From assembly GCA_012845835.1 (NCBI GenBank), contig JABAKD010000016.1, positions 9,500,121 to 9,564,120 of the forward strand: a stretch of 64,000 nt of DNA, read 5' to 3'. This DNA is from Undaria pinnatifida (taxonomy: Eukaryota; Sar; Phaeophyceae; Laminariales; Alariaceae). A program made the translations under genes and the position numbers. Each line of letters begins with the position of its first letter. Positions within the stretch are counted from its first letter, which is position 1. This document shows positions 43,292 through 53,467 of the stretch, one piece after another. The notes below the pieces were generated by a model that was not told the DNA's origin, did not search any database, and saw nothing but the letters and a program-made list of their open reading frames with translations.

Positions 43292-43854
43292 GCTTGCACC
43301 TCGCTGGAATGCTTGGAATCTATTTGATGACAATTCAAAACCACTATGTGTTACATCGTATGTGTTTGAATTGCGCTCACCGGTATCGTGTTATCCTCTT
43401 GTTTCGCCTTATCTTCTTATCTCGACCCTACCGCCGCCATGTTTTCGTCGACGTCGACACCGAACCGCCAACACCGAACTACCACCACAACCACCGCCAC
43501 CACCGCCACAACTTCAACCAACAACAACAACACACGCATCAGCCTCCGACATATGCAAGCGCCTGCGCTGCACCCTCCAGCAAGGCACAACGCGCCCTCC
43601 CTGCCTACCGGTCAAGGTCCCCGTCTCCTACTCCAGGGAACGGCAATACTGGGAAGCACGACGACGTTTATGGCTCCTCGTCGCCCCCCGCATGGCCGCT
43701 GCTAGCGCCGAGGGGTGCTCACTCGGCAGTGTCCGCCGTCCGCTCGACCGGGTCTTCACCTCGGCCCACACAGAGTGGCGGGGCCACAATGTACTTTGGC
43801 AATCTTTTCAGTCGTGGCGGGTTGACCTGCCCGGAGCAACCGGGAAAGGGGTGA
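43292..43854 (+). CDS. Candidate terminal exon, His/Pro-rich with PPTY
   Basis: Acceptor CTCAATGTCAG; enters in phase 1, then is open for 187 codons to TGA at 43852. After an unremarkable start it becomes His/Asn/Gln-rich (YHHNHRHHRHNFNQQQQHTH), then QPPTYASACAAPSSKAQRAL with a second PPxY motif (PPTY), then Ser/Pro/Arg-rich. Two other plus frames are also open over parts of this segment, so the frame choice rests on phase continuity, the PPxY motif and the stop. If right, it is the tail of the WW protein. Confidence 0.35.
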
Positions 43855-43964
43855 GGAAGACCCTAAATAGTGGGATGGGGGGGGTGGGGGGGGGCGTACT
43901 CTTTTCATGCATATAACCGTAGTCTTAATAACAATGGGGAAGAGGGGGGGGGAGGGGGGTTACC

Positions 43965-44290
43965 ATATCGTGCATGGCCATAGTCTTGAGGCTGTAGATC
44001 CTCGTATCTGTACAATCCTGGGATGGAGCACGCAGGATTTTCACCGACCAGGCAGACAATGCGTGCGGACATGGGCGGGGGGGGGGGGGGGGGGGGTACC
44101 CAGTGTGTGCATGGCCGTAGTCGTATGTCCATAGACCCTCGCATCCATACTATGCCGGGACGGAGCACGTCGGGTCTTCACTAACCAGGCAGATATTGCT
44201 TGCAACAAGCTCAAAGCGCCGTGAGGTGTTTGGCGAGTCGCGTGAAGGGTGACCTGCATTCTTCCAAGAACCGCTCGCAAGAACGACTTC
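43965..44290 (-). repeat. Family D repeats, two inverted copies
   Basis: 43965-44060 and 44100-44290 each hold the reverse complement of the family D core (GCATGGCC.TAGTC, ATAGACCCTCGCATCC, GACGGAGCACGTCGGG, ACCAGGCAGA). The second copy is the longest match to 11820-12000, reaching TTCTTCCAAGAACC. A G19 run separates them. Confidence 0.65.
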
Positions 44291-46167
44291 GGCACCTTGT
44301 GCGTACTTTTTTGCTTATGGATGACAGCGCCAATGAGTTACTTGTTTTCTGGTGTACCCACTCCAGAGACAGCAATGGGTATTACTATGTAACTGTCTCG
44401 TGGGTGCCTTACCATATTCACACTACGTGATGCGATCATTCCCCTTGTGCGGAGTTAGGGTTCTCCACCCCGCACAATATGATCTAACTCGATATCCATC
44501 ATGACCACCGCCCAAAAAAAAAAACGGCACCCTGGTTGTCTAGCTCACGCAGTGATTGGCATGTTTTCCGGCGCCGTTGCCAACCAACGCCAACCCCAAT
44601 ATACATGTAGTGTTTTCCAGCGTCGGTGCCAATCGAGGCAGGGGAGGGAGGTACAACCGTTCCATGCATAGCCGTAGTCTCAAGTCCATAGACCCTCGTA
44701 TCTATACAATGCCGGAGCACGTCGGGTTTTCGTCAACCAGGCAGCCATTGCTCGAAGGGAAATGGGAAATTGGCGAGGAATATGAGAGGTGGTGGGAAGA
44801 GGGAGACCCCGCGGAGGGGAGGAGGGCGGCTCATCCAGCGTTCGCTCGACCTCAGGCGCTTGATGTAATCACGCCAGCCCTGATCGCCCTTCTTCCTACA
44901 AGCGTCAATGATTCACTCGAAACTTGTTCGGTTTAGGTAACAGGTTAGCCAGAGGCGCGATGCTAAAGTTGGTTTCGTCGTTCACGTCTTCGGAGGTTTG
45001 GATCCGATTAAATGATTCCGTGAGTTTGTTGTTCAAACCCTATCACGTCGATTCATATTCTCTCTGTTTGATCGGTGCACTCCATGACGGTGACGCGGTT
45101 CACACTTACCGAGCGCTGCCCAGCTTGGCTGCGTGTGAAAAAAATGTTTCCTCTCGATTGTGTGAGGGCTCAGTCCGGGTGGGCAAATAAGTTTGGCTTT
45201 CGGCAGCCCAATGGGCTATGACTATTACACCTCTTAGAGTTAGCCCACGGTAGGGTTGCAGTTGTTAAACTAAACGTTTGTGACCGGTTGAGCTGCTCAA
45301 ATGTGCAACTATCGGTTAGGTCTGATGCTTTTACCGGTAGCATACTTCGAAGTATCTGTTTTAACACTGGCGCATAGAAGCACTGATCGCATTACGCGAT
45401 TGAAAAAGCGTTCGAAGCCATGTATGTGCCGGTTTGAGGTACTGAGATCCTCGATTGAAAAAGCGTTCGAAGCCATGTATGTGCCGGTTTGAGGTACTGG
45501 GATCCTCAGGTTAAGAGCCCAGAAAAATCTTACATTCTGCTGCACCCCCTATCGTGGGGGGTGACACCTTGACGGATGGCGGCGTCGGCGGCACGAAACA
45601 ACACGTATATCGGGGTATTTGTGACCGTGGTTCGACGGACGGTGTTTCTGAACATCAACCGCTTTAGGCGAATTGGCGGGAAACCTGAATGGGTGTCGGT
45701 CAAGCTCTGAATTGCGTGCACGTTAATATCATATATGGCAAGAGTCTCGGGCCATCCAAAGGAGCCGCGAACTGGTGCTGTAATATGGCAGAGGGGACGC
45801 TTGTGTTCGTCTTGCGCTCGCTACCACCCGTTGTGACATTTACTTTGTTTGCGTGCTCTGCAAGGCCCGGCTAAAATCGTCCATTTTTTTTAGTGCGCAC
45901 ACTGCGCGATGGTGTTGTCGGGATATCGTGGACCCCAATCCCCCAACCCCGTGGAGGGGTGTGCTGCTGTTGCCTGGCATGCAGTGTGCAGACGGTGGCT
46001 TCCGTTCGTACGTGGCTCTGCGACTATGTGGTCTAGCGGGTACAGCGGGGCCCTCAACCAGGCCGGTGTGTGCCAGCCCGATATACCGGCATCATTTGGG
46101 GAACCGGCACTGCTGGAAAAAGGGTTACTCAGAGCGTTACCGTGTGGAGCTCCAGTCGTGCCAAGCG
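44291..46167. other. No firm gene; family D and C relics
   Basis: 44660-44755 is another family D copy. 45243-45310 is a family C end. A short direct repeat with GAAAAAGCGTTCGAAGCC and ATGTATGTGCCGGTTTGAGG occurs twice at 45390-45500. 44356-44415 translates to WCTHSRDSNGYYYVTVSW, reminiscent of a WW core but lacking the second strand. ORF 44924-45190 has no motif. Confidence 0.35.
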
Positions 46168-46420
46168 ATTTTCACCGGCACTGCAGAGAGTAGTGGCACT
46201 GTTCAACCGGCACTACATTGAACAGTGACACTATTCAACCGTACTATAGAGAGAAGTGGCACTATTCAACGACACTATAGAGAGCATTGGCACTATTCAA
46301 GGGCACTGTGGAGAGCAGTCCACTATTCAACGGCACTATAGAGAGAAGTGGCACTAATCAACGTTATTATAGAGAGCAGTGGCACTATTCAACCGGCACT
46401 GTAGAGAGCAGTGGAGGCAT
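46168..46420 (+). repeat. Tandem repeat, about eight units of 31 bp
   Basis: Unit: GTGGCACTATTCAACGGCAC, TATAGAGAGCA. Units vary by a few bases. A weak echo is seen at 46630-46690. Confidence 0.85.
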
Positions 46421-48100
46421 TCCACGGCAAAAGTTGCATTTTTTGGGCTCCTCAAGTGTGTGATAGCTCTACGAACATGCTGTAGTTGTTTTAGGGCTAC
46501 CGCGTATAAATTTTTCTTGGGTTGCGCCAACGAATTATTTCGGAGTCATGATTTGGGTGAGATATTGAGCTCCTCGCGGTAGGTGAGCTCAGAAACTTCC
46601 GCCTTTACCTCTAACGTTGGATTACTCAGAGACACTGCTCAACCGGCATTATAGATATCCGTGTCACTGTGCAATCGGCACTGGAGCACGTCCCGTGAGT
46701 TTATAGGTGCTGGGCGCGAGGTAGTACCGGTATGCGTCTGGCGGTCTTTATTCCGAATCCAAGAGAACGAAGGGTCGGTAGCTGGGTGATCGTGCGGAAT
46801 TCTTGTTTCTGCTTGGCTTACCTATCGGCCGTTGAGATTGGTGTACAGCGTGACAACATATTTGGATTGGGCGCCTGATTGCGGCGAGTTGTTGGTTCTT
46901 GATGGCCTACTGGCCGTTAACATTGGTTTGTAACTAACGTGACATCGAATTTTAGGTTGGCGCATAAGAGGGGGGGGGGGGGGACGTGTGGTGTGCATAT
47001 TCGTTGGAGTTGCCGGTGCACGACTGTGTTGCTTAACTCCTTTAGGACTGCACCCCCGTCGCGTTGACGGGAACGCATTACTTGGAAATATTGTAGGATA
47101 GGGTTTGCCGTAGTACAAAGATAATATGGGAGAGGGGCGAGGGGTTTATGCGTCAAGGTCAATCTTCCACTTGACAACGGAGAGAGAGCTACTGTAGGAA
47201 AAAAAGCAAATCTTGGGTTTTGGTGTGTTGTATTCTCCGATGCAGGAGTCATGCTCTCGCGTTTAGACCGCTCGCGGGCATCAACAGGTCTGGTGATCTT
47301 TCACTCATGCCGTTAGTGTTCATTAGCTTTTTAGCCATACCGAAGGTGGGTATTCGCTACTGCTATAGTACTTGCTGCAGCGTGCAGATTTTCATTTCGG
47401 GGGGGGTGTCATTGAACAGTAGCGGCTACGTAGAGCTTGATATTTATTGATCGTCCTATTTACTATTGTACACATGGCAGCAGATTGGCGTTTATTTCTC
47501 TGGGGGGCAAGTGTGTGAGCCAATTTTGACCATGTAGTCCTTCCATTCAAGAACGGGCCGATTTTTTTACCCCACCAGAAGCTTCTGCCTGTGGTTAGGT
47601 TGGTGATTGCCATTTTGGGGTATAGGGTAGCGCTCGTTTCGTGCAATGTATGTCACCAAGACAACGGCGTTTTTGTATATTATAGCATTATATAGTACAA
47701 TACACGGTTCTCCTTCGGAATACATTTGTGGAACGTGAAATCCCGGGGGCGTGGCAAGGCGAACAGGGAGTCACAGGTAACGCACGTAACATGCTATTCG
47801 TGAGACGAAGAACTAGACGTGTCACACACGCATATACTCGAAGTACTACACATAATGGGACGATCGAGTGAGCGAGCGGGCGGACGATGAATGATCGCAC
47901 GGCTTGCAACTGATCGCACATCATCATGTCGTATACACACCACAACAGGCACACATACACACATACACACGCAAGCACTCCGAACGGCCCAGATATACCG
48001 TCCTCGTTCCTGGGGCAAAAGCTACCTAACCTTGTGGACGGTAACATAAGGACCGATTGGTAGGCGTCTTGTTCTTGTATATTTAGACTACGCCCAATCT
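46421..48100. other. No supportable gene
   Basis: 46545-46620 resembles a family C end (GAGATATTGAGCTCC). G14 run at 46969. The sequences around 46900 and 46820 share CTGGCCGTT/ATTGG words. No exon structure recognised. Confidence 0.35.
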
Positions 48101-48102
48101 AG

Positions 48103-48475
48103 GTCTCTTGCAGCAGCACCCCGATATATATATTTTCGTGGAGGCACCAGGCGCCCCATCCCCAGCCACCCTCTCTCGGCCGATGCCGGCCAAGCCGCGA
48201 CGGAAATCGGCAGCCCCGACCCCTCGAAGTCAAGGAGACCCGGCCCCCGTCGCGCGTTCACCAGGCACACAATGTTCCAGGCATCTCTTGCAGCAGCACC
48301 CCGATATATATATTTTCTCGTGCAGGCACCAGGCGCCCCATCCCCAGCCACCCTCTCTTGGCCGATGCCGGCCAAGCCGCGACGGAAATCGGCAGCCCCG
48401 ACCCCTCGAAGTCGAGGAGACCCGGCCCCCGTCGCGCGTTGACCAGGCGCACACTGTTCCAGGCAGCAACCACAG
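48103..48475 (+). repeat. Two-copy tandem duplication, about 187 bp
   Basis: TCTCTTGCAGCAGCACCCCG through CACCAGGCGCCCCATCCCC, GACGGAAATCGGCAGCCCC and GAGACCCGGCCCCCGTCGC occurs twice head-to-tail with only a few differences, so the duplication is recent. Confidence 0.9.
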
Positions 48476-48839
48476 TGCCCGAAGAAGCCAACCAAACGTC
48501 GCGTATCTGTTCACCGTTTCTTTCTGGGCAAAAGTATAGCGTACGTGGAGCATTTGATATGATTATTGTATTGTTCATTATATCCCTGGCCGACACAGCA
48601 TACCAAGCGAGAGAACAGGGCCCATTTCGGTGCATGATACATCCCTGTCTGCACCCTGCTCGCCGCCGCGAGAGATGTGGCGCTCGACAGATGTGTGCTG
48701 CTGGTGCTGCTGTATGTTGCTCCAGCTGCTGCTGTTGTGCTGCGGCTACTGCTGCGGCTACTGCACCTTCTACTGATACAACTTCTGAGATGGTCTGATA
48801 AAAACAGAGCAGGCGATTCGAGACTGGGCGGGTAGCAGG

Positions 48840-49217
48840 TGTTAAGGACTTTAGTGGGGTATTAGTCCGTTTGACCACTTGCAAAAGGTTAACCAATAGC
48901 TTACCCAAACTAAGCCTTATAACACTCTCCCCCCCTGAAACGGCGGGATAGCAGGTCGGCCGGATATACGGGCGGACCTGTCAATATATCCAAGCCGTTT
49001 CATTTCCTGGGTATACCGGGGAGAGTATTTTTCAAGTTCGCCATGGGAAAATCTGAAAAAGTTTATTATGGTGGATGTGGGGATCGAACCCACGACCCAA
49101 AAACCCATGGTCTGTCGACGACGCCATTTGTTAAGGACTTTAGTGGGGTATTAGTCCGTTTGACCACTTACTTGCAAAAGGTTAACCAATAGCTTACCCA
49201 AACTAAGCCTTATAACA
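48840..49217 (-). mobile_element. TRIM family 2, complete element (378 bp)
   Basis: LTRs are 48840-48924 (85 bp) and 49129-49217 (89 bp, with a 4-bp ACTT duplication). Both begin TGTTAAGG and end TTATAACA. The element is flanked by CAGG (48836-48839 and 49218-49221). On the minus strand, two bases inside the LTR, is the primer-binding site TGGCGTCGTCGACAG, matching the 3' end of tRNA-Ser. At the other LTR the minus strand reads GGGGGGGAGAG, a clean polypurine tract. The 204-bp interior codes for nothing. TRIMs are LTR retrotransposons stripped of all genes and moved by another element's proteins. This one is among the smallest possible. Confidence 0.9.
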
Positions 49218-49419
49218 CAGGGCCATTTTTTTACAAACAAAACAAAAAATAACCAGAAAGAACCAAAGAATTGTAAAATTTATAACAAATTGTAAATTTG
49301 GGGTGTTCCAAGTGACCTGCTCGTCTCAGGGAGGCGGAACGCAATCCCTTGCTAAATAGAGCCAGCTCAGCGACGTTTCATGCGCCGAGCACCGCCACGG
49401 AGCTCGGCCGAGATCCAAA

Positions 49420-50368
49420 CATGCTTCATAATGTACCTCAACACCTCCTTCTTCCCCACCACGCGCACGACCGCATAGGCCTAGCACCACGCGTACAGCA
49501 CGCCCCTACATGTATGCGACCTAAACCTGTTAAAAACCCTCCCCCCCCCAAAAAAAAAGCCCCCCCCCTTCCCCGTCTCCCCTTCTTTTTTTTTTTCCCC
49601 GCTCCCTCTTACTCAAACACCCCACCTAACATCGAAATCACCTCATTATCCTTCTATAGCTATCCATGCCTCTGCTCCAATTCATCCCGCGCCCCCAACG
49701 CCCCCTCCTTCCCCACCACCCGCACCATCGCCTAGACCTGGCACCACGCGTATAGCAAACCCCTACATCTATGCGACCTGAAGCTGTTAAAAACCCTTTT
49801 GCCCCAACCCCCCCACCCACCCACCCACCCCGTCGAACACTCCGCCCTCTCCTCACTGGTTGTACGACTTACAGGATATACCAGGTGCATTATAAACTGG
49901 TGCATTTCTTCCAAAACCGTCACATTTATCCCCTTAAAGGAGTTGTACTTTCCGCGCACATAATGAGTTGCCCCGCCCATTCCCCCACCCCCACCCGTTG
50001 TTCCCTCTTGTTCAAACCCATGCCCCCACGCCCTTCGAACCTCCGCCCTCCCCTCACCGGCTATACAACTTACAGGATACACTTGATAAACTGATGCATT
50101 TCCTTCCACAGCTGTCCGATTTTGTCCCCCTCCAAAACGGGTTTTATAGTTTCCGCGCACAGACTGACTAACATCACCCTGTTGACCCTGATAGCTACAC
50201 TGTAGAACTACCAAAGGGAGTCGCCGACCTGTATCCTCAATGAGGACACACAACCCGTAATACGCGCGATCAGAGTATCACACACAGCTTGCAATTATGA
50301 GTTTCGACAAGATCTTCGATCTTGCAACATACAGCTGGATGGAGTGTATTTTAGTTTTCATTAGAATG
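49420..50368 (-). mobile_element. Family A element, long form, inverted
   Basis: Reverse complement of 4098-4880 with the outer end preserved on the right (GAGTATCACACACAGCTTGC ... GCTGGATGGAGTGTATTTTAG). C-runs replace the G-runs. Segments such as CGCACCATCGCCTAGACCTG and CGTATAGCAAACCCCTACAT occur twice, indicating internal duplication. Confidence 0.65.
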
Positions 50369-50812
50369 TACCCCTGGCAGCCTAGCTTGCCCCGCGGCCG
50401 AAGGTGCGAGAAGAAACCCTCGGCCGGCGGAGAGCATCGAGCCAAAAAAAATGAAGATCATAAAAAAACTATATACCTAGACCTCGCCCCCCTCGGACGT
50501 CTCGCTCGGCATATCCTCCCCCCTCTCAGCCCTTCTCAGCCCGTAATTGCCGAAAAGAAAATTAGTTGCTGGGAAAAAGAACCGTCCCGAAGTTCCTTGC
50601 CTTCCTTGCTTTCCCTAGTCTCATTCTTACTTAGCTCTCATTCTCTGATCTTTACTGCTTGCTCTCTGATATTTTTATTTTGCTTTTTCAGCAACTTCTT
50701 TGTTAGTACTTTTATTTGAAGTTGGCCAATTGCTGGCTGTTGAGAGGGAATTGCCGTTGACGGCTGCAAACAATTTGAATTTGAAATTTGCCGGATCGGC
50801 AATAATAACAAT

Positions 50813-51201
50813 TTGAAGTTGAAATTTGCGAAGCGGACCAAGGCTAGTGCGGGAGGAGGCTCCGCCAACAGTGGGGGTGGTGGAGGTTCAGGATCAGGCG
50901 TGTGGAAGCTGGTCGGGCAAGAACGGGACTCAGCTTCTTCTGGCAATCCTGATTGGCCGTGCCCGAGCAAGGGTTGTGACGGCTTCCTCATCGCACGAAA
51001 TAGGAAAAAACAGGAGTTCCCAGTACGCTGTCTGCGACACCTGCAGGAGTGACGAGCCTTCCACGTGCCAAGCTTTTCATAACCTTAACAAGCACTGGGG
51101 AAGCGGCGACAACCCTCGTGTGTGTGACTGGTGTGACACGGACACCTGTGATTCACCTTCGATCGGCGTCCCTAACGAAGGAGCTGAGAGCTTGACGAAA
51201 C
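50813..51201 (+). CDS. Cys-rich zinc-ribbon-like exon with an apparent frameshift
   Basis: Frame 1 reads a Gly/Ser-rich stretch, then NPDWPCPSKGCDGFLIARNR. Just after this, at the A6 run near 51005, the sensible frame moves by one: SSQYAVCDTCRSDEPSTCQA, then FHNLNKHWGSGDNPRVCDWC and DTDTCDS, ending at the donor GAAAC/GTGAGT (51201). Together the Cys pairs (C-x4-C, C-x2-C, C-x2-C) suggest one or two zinc-binding folds. The W-x-C opening recalls RanBP2-type fingers but spacing differs, so I leave it unnamed. The frame break can be a sequencing error in the A run, a real mutation or an undetected small intron. The left border is not determined. Confidence 0.45.
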
Positions 51202-51229
51202 GTGAGTTACATTTCTGTTGTTGTGCTGT

Positions 51230-51800
51230 GATTTCTTTTTCATGCGTACAAACACACTTTTGCATGTACGAGTACGTTACGGGGCAGTCCCGTCATCGCG
51301 GTGTAAGCGGGAATGGTACAAGTACTCAGGTCTACGAGTAGACCTATGCAGTGACGCTGTGTGATGCGATTTCTTTTTCATACGTACAGCCAAACACACT
51401 TCATGTATGTACGACTACGAGTACGGGGCAGTCCCGTCATCGGGGTAAGCGGGGGTTGAACAAGTGGTCCATGCAGTGACGCTTTGTGCTGTGATATAAA
51501 CACACGTTTTGGATGTACGACTACGACTACGTGGTATCTATACATGTAAGACGCAATGAAAACGGGCAAGTCTCATCACGGGGGTCAGCCAGGGTTGTAA
51601 AAAAGGTCCATGCAGTGATAAATAACACAGCAGCATGATACCTCAGCACCAGTCGCAGTACACACTGGAGGTTGATATATAGCAGTAAACAGAAGCTGAA
51701 GTTAACCTGGGTGATGCTGGAGAGCAGTCCCGTGATTGGGGTTAGCGAGTTGTTCATGTAGTGACGCGGTGTACTACTACTGTTACTCATTTTTCATACA
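51230..51800 (+). repeat. Diverged tandem repeat in a likely intron
   Basis: Units of about 120-150 bp share TTTCTTTTTCATACGTACA, AAACACAC, TACGACTACGAGTACG, GGGGCAGTCCCGTCATC and CATGCAGTGACGC. About four copies, increasingly degenerate to the right. Located between the Cys-rich exon and the exons at 52.2 kb. Confidence 0.75.
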
Positions 51801-52236
51801 ACCACATGAACTCTTTGTATTAACGAGTACAAGTAGGGTGCGCAACCTCTTCAGGAATCGCAGTACACGTCGGTCGTAATAGTGTTGATAGCAGCAGTAA
51901 TAGAGTAGTACCGAACAATATATACAGCAGGTACTGTCTCTTACCCTTCGTTGTCGGTATTCCGCCGGTAGGCCTTATATAGCAGTATACCGGGGCTTAC
52001 GCTTACCAGTTGCGACTGTGAATCCCGTTCGTTCCTGTCCCAGTGGTGGTTTCATACGTGTTAGCAACGTTGTGGTACCAGGCAGGGCTTTGCCCGTAAA
52101 CGACCGCTTTCATTACAACGGTGTTAAATTGTACGACTTCCTTTCAAACTTTGGAAATCGACGACAGCTACGTGGCCTTACTATTTTGAACATTCACTGA
52201 ACGCAAGGTATTCCCATCCGTTGTTGTCGTTTGCAG

Positions 52237-52404
52237 AAGCCCTGCGAAGCAGCCGCCGAGGGCCGCCAAGTCGGCGAGGACATAAACACGAAGTGCACCG
52301 GCGACATCAAGGTCGGTGACCTCCTGAAGAAGGCAGGCGACCACTTGCTCGATATACATCCCGCATTCCATTCCCACGGTGCCACGAGGGCGTTCGACAT
52401 CGAG
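52237..52404 (+). CDS. Internal exon of an unrecognised protein
   Basis: Acceptor GTCGTTTGCAG and donor GAG/GTACGT are both strong. 56 codons in phase 0: KPCEAAAEGRQVGEDINTKC, TGDIKVGDLLKKAGDHLLDI, HPAFHSHGATRAFDIE. It joins in frame to the exon at 52679. Two Cys and a helix-forming middle are visible; no family recognised. It may belong to the same gene as the Cys-rich exon at 50.8 kb, but the phases do not join directly (phase 1 out, phase 0 in), so an exon in between would be needed. A candidate starts after CGCTTACCAG at 52009. Confidence 0.62.
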
Positions 52405-52678
52405 GTACGTTCTACTCTTATCTTGCGTCCTGTGTGTCACGAGTCGAGACATCCATGTCTCTTGCTCAAGACTAGGGGATGGCGTGCGGATATAGTCTAT
52501 GAAGTGCGGCTCTTTTTCCAAGTACCAAGAGCAAGTACTACAATACCACAACAATTACTAACAGCGAAAGGAGCTCCAATAATTTGGATGGGTACGACGT
52601 CTGCTGGAGAGAAGTACGAATACTTTTTTACACATACTTATCGACGTTCTCCCGCCATGCTTCAACGTTTGTGGACAG

Positions 52679-52783
52679 ATCCACAAGACCATCGACAAAA
52701 AACAAGAGTGCAAGGTGCTGGGTACCTCCGCTGAGGAGGAAGAGTCCAAGCAAGCCTGCATGCTCCTTCGGAAGCAATGTTGA
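52679..52783 (+). CDS. Terminal exon with stop, same gene as 52237
   Basis: Acceptor TTTGTGGACAG, then ATC in phase 0. It encodes IHKTIDKKQECKVLGTSAEE, EESKQACMLLRKQC and stop TGA (52781-52783). The three Cys and charged composition resemble a small disulphide or metal-binding tail. A natural stop directly after a coding-like frame and the phase match with the previous exon make this a convincing gene end. Function unknown. Confidence 0.62.
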   Translation: MHKTIDKKQECKVLGTSAEEEESKQACMLLRKQC

Positions 52784-52987
52784 CAGCACGTTCTTTATAG
52801 AACGTCAAGTTGTGGTTTATTATACCAGCATCGTTTTTTGAGAACTATGTGTTAAATTAATAGGTGAGGACACAGAGTGCCCCCTGCAGGTCTGCCAATT
52901 GGGTAGGTCCTCGGAGAGTACTCACTTTCGTTCCTTCGTAGAGATGTAGCTTTATTCGTTTCCACCAGAGCCCGGGATAGCTTCTGA

Positions 52988-53013
52988 GATCGGAGGCGCG
53001 TGCCTCCGATCTA
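52988..53013. promoter_or_regulatory. Conserved LTR hairpin
   Basis: AGATCGGAGGC and GCCTCCGATCT form an 11-bp stem with a 4-nt loop. The same palindrome is in the second LTR of this element (about 53608-53633), in the solo LTR at 4884 and, with compensating retention, in the old LTR at 7995. A role in RNA 3' processing, packaging or dimerisation is possible but not shown. Confidence 0.6.
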
Positions 53014-53402
53014 ATTCCTAACTTCCCCGAATATAAACCGCCAACCTAATCATACGAAACCCATCCAAATGATCTCAAATTCAGATACCTACAGGCCTTT
53101 CGAGGCCGTATCTTAACACTAGCCCACCCTGATGAGTCGCATATGCAGAAATATGGGAGATTCGGGGAAACTCCGGTTCAACGAACTAGACCATGAGTCG
53201 AAGATGCGGCTCCTCAAACCCCACTCCCACACCTCTAACCGTCTGGCTATGGAGCCAGGAACACGCGAAGAAAAGCAGTAGAAAGAAATGCAGACCCTAC
53301 AGCAAGGCAATAGTCACCCATCAAAAACCTGCCGTATGCCGCCGGGGTGGCGGGGGGGGCAGAAAAGGCTCTGCGGTAAACCAACCACAGAAAAAGTACT
53401 AT

Positions 53403-53467
53403 TAAGGGAATGGATTGGAAACCCATTGTGATTTCACGCGCAGGTTCGTGTCCTGCCGACGACGCCA
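53403..53467 (+). other. tRNA-Ser-derived segment inside the TRIM
   Basis: The plus strand reads GGGAATGGATTGGAAACCCA, then TTGTGATTTCACG, then CGCAGGTTCGTGTCCTGC, then CGACGACGCCA. These are the anticodon arm (anticodon GGA in loop TTGGAAA), the extra arm, the T arm and the 3' acceptor strand with CCA of a tRNA-Ser. The 5' acceptor strand and most of the D arm are missing, so it is not a gene. A normal primer-binding site is about 18 nt; here roughly 60 nt of the primer tRNA has been captured. Confidence 0.8.

Noticed and set aside
43032-43916. 294-codon plus ORF as a single-exon gene
   Set aside because: It starts at GTG inside a likely intron, lacks an ATG start context and overlaps a better P-rich frame with PPxY.
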